Of a stretch of DNA of 64,000 bases, positions 60,642 to 64,000 are shown one piece after another. The DNA is from Symbiodinium natans (taxonomy: Eukaryota > Sar > Dinophyceae > Suessiales > Symbiodiniaceae). Made by a program: the position numbers and the translations under genes. The stretch lies in contig CAJNDS010002368.1 in NCBI GenBank assembly GCA_905221605.1, positions 517,001 to 581,000 on the forward strand, written 5' to 3'. The first letter of the stretch is position 1. Each line of letters opens with the position of its first letter. A model generated the notes under the pieces. It was not told the DNA's origin. It ran no database searches and saw only the letters and a list, made by a program, of their open reading frames with translations.

Positions 60642-61570
60642 ACAGACATAAGGGGTTTAGGGTTTAGGGTTTAGGTTTAGGGTTTAGGGTCTAGGGTTTA
60701 GGGTTTAGGGTTTAGGGTTTAGGGATATGTATACACAGGTTTTCCTGATCGGCCTGCAAGTCAAAAGCATCTTGTTTTCTAGGTGAAGTTGAGGGTTTAG
60801 GGCTTAACCCTGAGCCCATCCCTATCAGGGTGGGGCAGGCTGCCCACAGAACAGATCGAACCACTGACTTCGAAGGATACTCCCCCCAAAAGGACCAAAT
60901 GTCCTAAAGACACAATAAGGCCTTGGGGTAAGGTCCTGGATGAAATTAGCCACGCAGTGCATATCTCATCCCAAAGCCTTCGCATCTGCACCCTAAACAG
61001 CCCTAAATACACCCAAACCGTGAATCCTAAAATCGCATACCCCAAACAGCCTCCATCCCAGCGTGGAACACTGCAACAACAAACGCTAAACCTCAGACCC
61101 AAACGTTAATCCCGACCCTAGACGGGAAGCCTGAAACAAAAACCCGAAACCCAAAACATCAACTCTAAACTCTAAACTGTAAACCTGAAACTTTAAACGG
61201 TCAAAAACACCTAAACCCCACAAAGCTCCCTAAGACTAAGTTGGCCTTTCTGGGATCCTTAAACCCGAAACCCTAGACCCTAAACCCTGAAAAGAAGTTT
61301 AAGGGTTTAAGGGTTTAAGGGTTGAGACTGCGTTAGCCCTCAGAAACCTCTACTCTACTCCTGCAGCTCCATTTTACCGATGATTGCAGGGGCATGCCCT
61401 GCATTTGCGGTGCGATAAGCTGGGAACGTGCCCGACATTTTGAAGTTGCAGGTAAGCCCCTGAACCCTAAAGCCTCAAACCCTAGACCCCAACACCCTCA
61501 AACCCTACAACCCGGATGCCAAAAACCCTCAAACCCCAAGCCCCAAAACCCTCTAAAGCCCTACACCGTG

Positions 61571-61671
61571 GGGATGGTCCCCCTTATACTAAGAGTCCTT
61601 TAATAGGGATTATAGTACCCCCCCCTATTATGACCCCTATCAAGGACTGTTAGTATAAGGGGAAACATCCC
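61571..61671. mobile_element. MITE-like inverted repeat, 101 bp
   Basis: Arms of about 37 bp (61,571-61,608 and 61,635-61,671) are inverted copies with few differences, sharing CTTATACTAA-AGTCCTT and ending GGGATG/CATCCC. Confidence 0.65.
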
Positions 61672-62497
61672 AACCTAAACCCCAAAAGCCCGGAAACCCG
61701 CACCCTAAAACCCAAAGCAAGACCCAATCTCCTCTGCACTTTAAACCCTAAAACCTAAAAACCCTAAACCGCATTCTTCGGTCCGGACGACTGGCGGCTC
61801 CTCTCGCGAACCTGACAGGAAGCCCTTGGCACTGTCTTTAATGGTCTTAGGGTTTTGGGAGTTTCGGGCTGCTTTAAGGGTCAGGGCTTTAGAGCTGTTA
61901 GGGCTACTTAGGGTTTTAGGGGTTTCGGGCTGTAGCGGTTTCGTGGTAAGGCTTTAAGCGGCTTTAAGGGGTTTAGGGTTTGGTTTAGGGTTTCGGGTTT
62001 TAGGGGTTTCGGGCTGTTTAGGGGCTTTTAGGGTTTAGGGATAGGGGTTGGGGGTTTTTGGTTTAGGGCTTTCAGGGTTTCAGGGCTTTAGGGCTTTCAG
62101 GGTTGTAGGGGTTTAGGGTTTACATGGTTCAGGGGTCTAGGGTGTAAAGGTTTACGGTTTTTTTGGGGGCCTTTCGGAGATTTGGGGTTGGAGGCTGTTT
62201 AAGGGGCTAGGGGTTCGTGAGGTGCGATTGGGGCTTTAGGGCTTTTAAACCCTAAACCCTAAGCCCTAACCCTAAACCCTAAACCCTACACCCTAAACCC
62301 TAAACCCGGAGTGTAGCATGCAGGGTTTCCGGGTTCTGGGATTCTAGGGCTTCAGGGCCTGGGGCGCTTTCGAGCACTTGGGATTTCGGGCTTTTGGGAG
62401 TTTAGGTTTTGGGGAGTTTAGGGTAGGGTTTCGGGTTGCGGGTTTCGGGTTTAGGGCTGAGGGTTTAGGGCTGAGGGTTTAGGGTTTAGGGCTACAC

Positions 62498-62786
62498 CTG
62501 GACCGGCTCGCTGGTCCTCCTTTGGCGGTTTCGGGAATGGTACTTCCTGATAATCTTCTGTCAGCTGCACCAACGTGCAATGGTAAATTTTCACAAGGAC
62601 GGTGGCGGGGCTACTCTTGTCCACAACCTTTGGAACAAGGTTGCAATTGAGCCTGCCCCACCCACCGGACATGTTCGTTCGCAGGCCATCCTTGCGCATT
62701 TTGATGAGGCCGTGCTGTGTGACCTCCTCCATCTTCAGGAACATCGGAAGGCGCTGAAACGTCTGCCATGAATCTTCAAGCAGACC
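62498..62786 (-). CDS. Coding-like island, 289 bp (probable exon)
   Basis: The minus strand has acceptor ggtgcag|G at 62,787 and donor CAG|GTGTAG at 62,497, and is open throughout. It reads GLLEDSWQTFQRLPMFLKME, then EVTQHGLIKMRKDGLRTNMS, then a CNLVPKVVDKSSPATVLVKI stretch. Both flanks are telomere-like repeat. Natural composition, family not recognised. It is the cleanest canonical exon outside the RRM gene. Confidence 0.5.
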
Positions 62787-63169
62787 CTGCACCCTAAACC
62801 CCAAAGCCAACTTTTCCTAAAAACCCTCATCCTCAATCCCCATACAACCAAGCCCAAATCCCGTCCAACAGCAGTCCCTAATCCCTCAGCCCTGCAAGCC
62901 CCGAAACCACAATCCCACTCAAGAACAGCCTTTCAGGGTTGTAGGGCTTCCCTAAACCCTAAACACATCCCTAAACCCTAAACCCTAAACCCCAAACCCC
63001 AAACCCCAAAACCCCAAAACCCCACACCCCAAACCCCAAACCCCAAACCCTACCCAGGGCTTAGGGGCCCCGCGTCCCCCAGGAACAGCACCCGGCCTCG
63101 AGAAGGAACCACGCCTGGCCTGGAAGGCTCTTTGGGAGTTTGCTTTGGTAACTTAAGCCTTTAGGGTTC

Positions 63170-64000
63170 AGGGTTCAGGGTTTAGGGGTTCAGGGTTCAG
63201 GGTTTAGGGTTTAGGCCCCAAACCCTAAACCCGAAGCCCTAAACCCCTAAAAACCGCAAGCCCTAAACCCTAAACCCCTTGAAACCCTAAGCCCCAAACC
63301 TAAACCCCTAAGCCCTAAAACCTAAAGCCCCCAAAACCCCAAGCCCCAAACCCTAAGCCCTAAACCCGAAATCAAGGAAGCATGGGTTCAGAGGGTCTAA
63401 GGGCTGCTTCAAGGGCTTAGGGTTACGCCGCTGGGAGCCCCCCTTGAAGACATTGGGGGGGGGGGGGGGGTTAGGGTTTAGGGTTTAGGGCTTAGGGCTT
63501 AGGGTTTAGGGTTTAGGGTTTCGGGTGTAGGGTTTAGGGCTTAGGGTAACAAACCTGAAAAAAAACAATTATCTTCAAGGTTCTGCGCCAGGTTCGGGGT
63601 TTTTACGCCTAGGGGGAATACAGGGTACTTCCCCTTCTCGGAACTAAACTAGCAAGCCATGGCCATCTCGCTCCTCGCCTCGAACTGGCTTAGGGTTTAG
63701 GGTTTAGGGCTTGGGCTCCTTAACCCTAAACCCAAAACCCTAAACCCTAAGCCCTAAGGCCTAAACCCTAAACCCTAAGCCCTAAGCCCTAAGCCCTTAT
63801 AAACCCTAAACCCTAAACCTTAACCTAAGCCCTAAACCCAAAGCCCCAACCCTCGCCTGGACCAGGTAACCGTAGGCTCAGCGTCCCAGGAAGGCTCAGC
63901 GCGTCTGACCTGGTTGCTCTGGGCTATTCAAGGTTTGGGTTTAGGGTTTCGGGTTTAGGGTTTAGGATTTAGGGTCGTAGGGTTTAGTGTTTAGCGTTAA
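63170..64000. repeat. Mixed telomere-like repeats to the window end
   Basis: Alternating TTTAGGG and CCCTAAA/CCCTAAG tracts (63,170-63,375, 63,470-63,545, 63,720-63,835, 63,940-63,990) with a run of 16 G at 63,455-63,470. The short unique pieces (63,060-63,150; 63,855-63,930) have open frames but no recognisable domain. Confidence 0.7.

Noticed and set aside
60304-60651. 115-codon plus-strand gene with a hydrophobic start
   Set aside because: The start is translated G/T-rich repeat and the remainder is antisense to more protein-like minus-strand frames.
18809-64000. True chromosome end
   Set aside because: Tracts are short, in both orientations and interrupted by unique DNA; none runs off the window as a terminal array. 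Interstitial repeats fit better.

Overview
The window is a eukaryotic nuclear contig with two very different parts. Bases 1 to about 18,640 are AT-rich and densely coding, and hold most of an integrated Polinton-like virus (PLV, a small relative of virophages and polintons). Bases 18,640-64,000 are GC-richer host DNA. It is saturated with plant/alga-type telomere repeats (TTTAGGG / CCCTAAA, both orientations) that surround short islands of ordinary protein-coding sequence.

Viral part. The left arm reads on the minus strand: a D5-like primase-helicase that runs off the window, small zinc-finger proteins, a DUF5754-like protein, three hypothetical proteins and the penton (minor capsid) protein. 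From 6.3 kb most genes read on the plus strand: a lipase, the double-jelly-roll major capsid protein, a GIY-YIG nuclease, a phage-like fibre ending in a peptidase-S74 chaperone, a second GIY-YIG copy, a tyrosine recombinase (the likely integrase), zinc-ribbon proteins and an acidic protein with a D5-type winged helix. The packaging ATPase (11,972-12,739) is on the minus strand. At least six genes carry stops or frameshifts, while capsid protein, penton, ATPase and recombinase are intact, so the copy looks recently integrated and starting to decay, or contains some homopolymer sequencing errors. Two upstream motif classes (a 21-bp TTAAAA..GT.TTAAAGAAAT box, and an AATCTAAAT..TATATA box) sit before two broadly different gene sets and look like two promoter classes.

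Host part. The main result is a split gene on the minus strand. Short islands at 28.7, 28.3, 27.8, 27.3, 26.3 and 24.9 kb encode, in the correct order and mostly in compatible phase, successive pieces of one RRM RNA-binding domain; Gly-rich islands at 24.3, 20.8 and 18.7 kb follow. The spaces between them, 0.4-3.5 kb, are largely telomere-like repeat. Several exon ends use GA or GC instead of GT as donor, with AG|G acceptors. That splice pattern and the TTTAGGG repeat both point to a dinoflagellate host (inference). An intronless gene for a probably lipid-anchored TIR-domain protein lies between the last two islands. The virus begins about 30 bp beyond the last RRM-gene island, directly against telomere-like repeats.

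The rest of the host part repeats this design: an OTU-protease exon (40.4-40.7 kb), many coding-like islands without a recognised family, several families of small inverted-repeat (MITE-like) elements, microsatellites, G-runs of 13-23, and a striking 14-copy array of a 20-bp motif at 49.6-49.9 kb. No rRNA, tRNA or CRISPR array was recognised.
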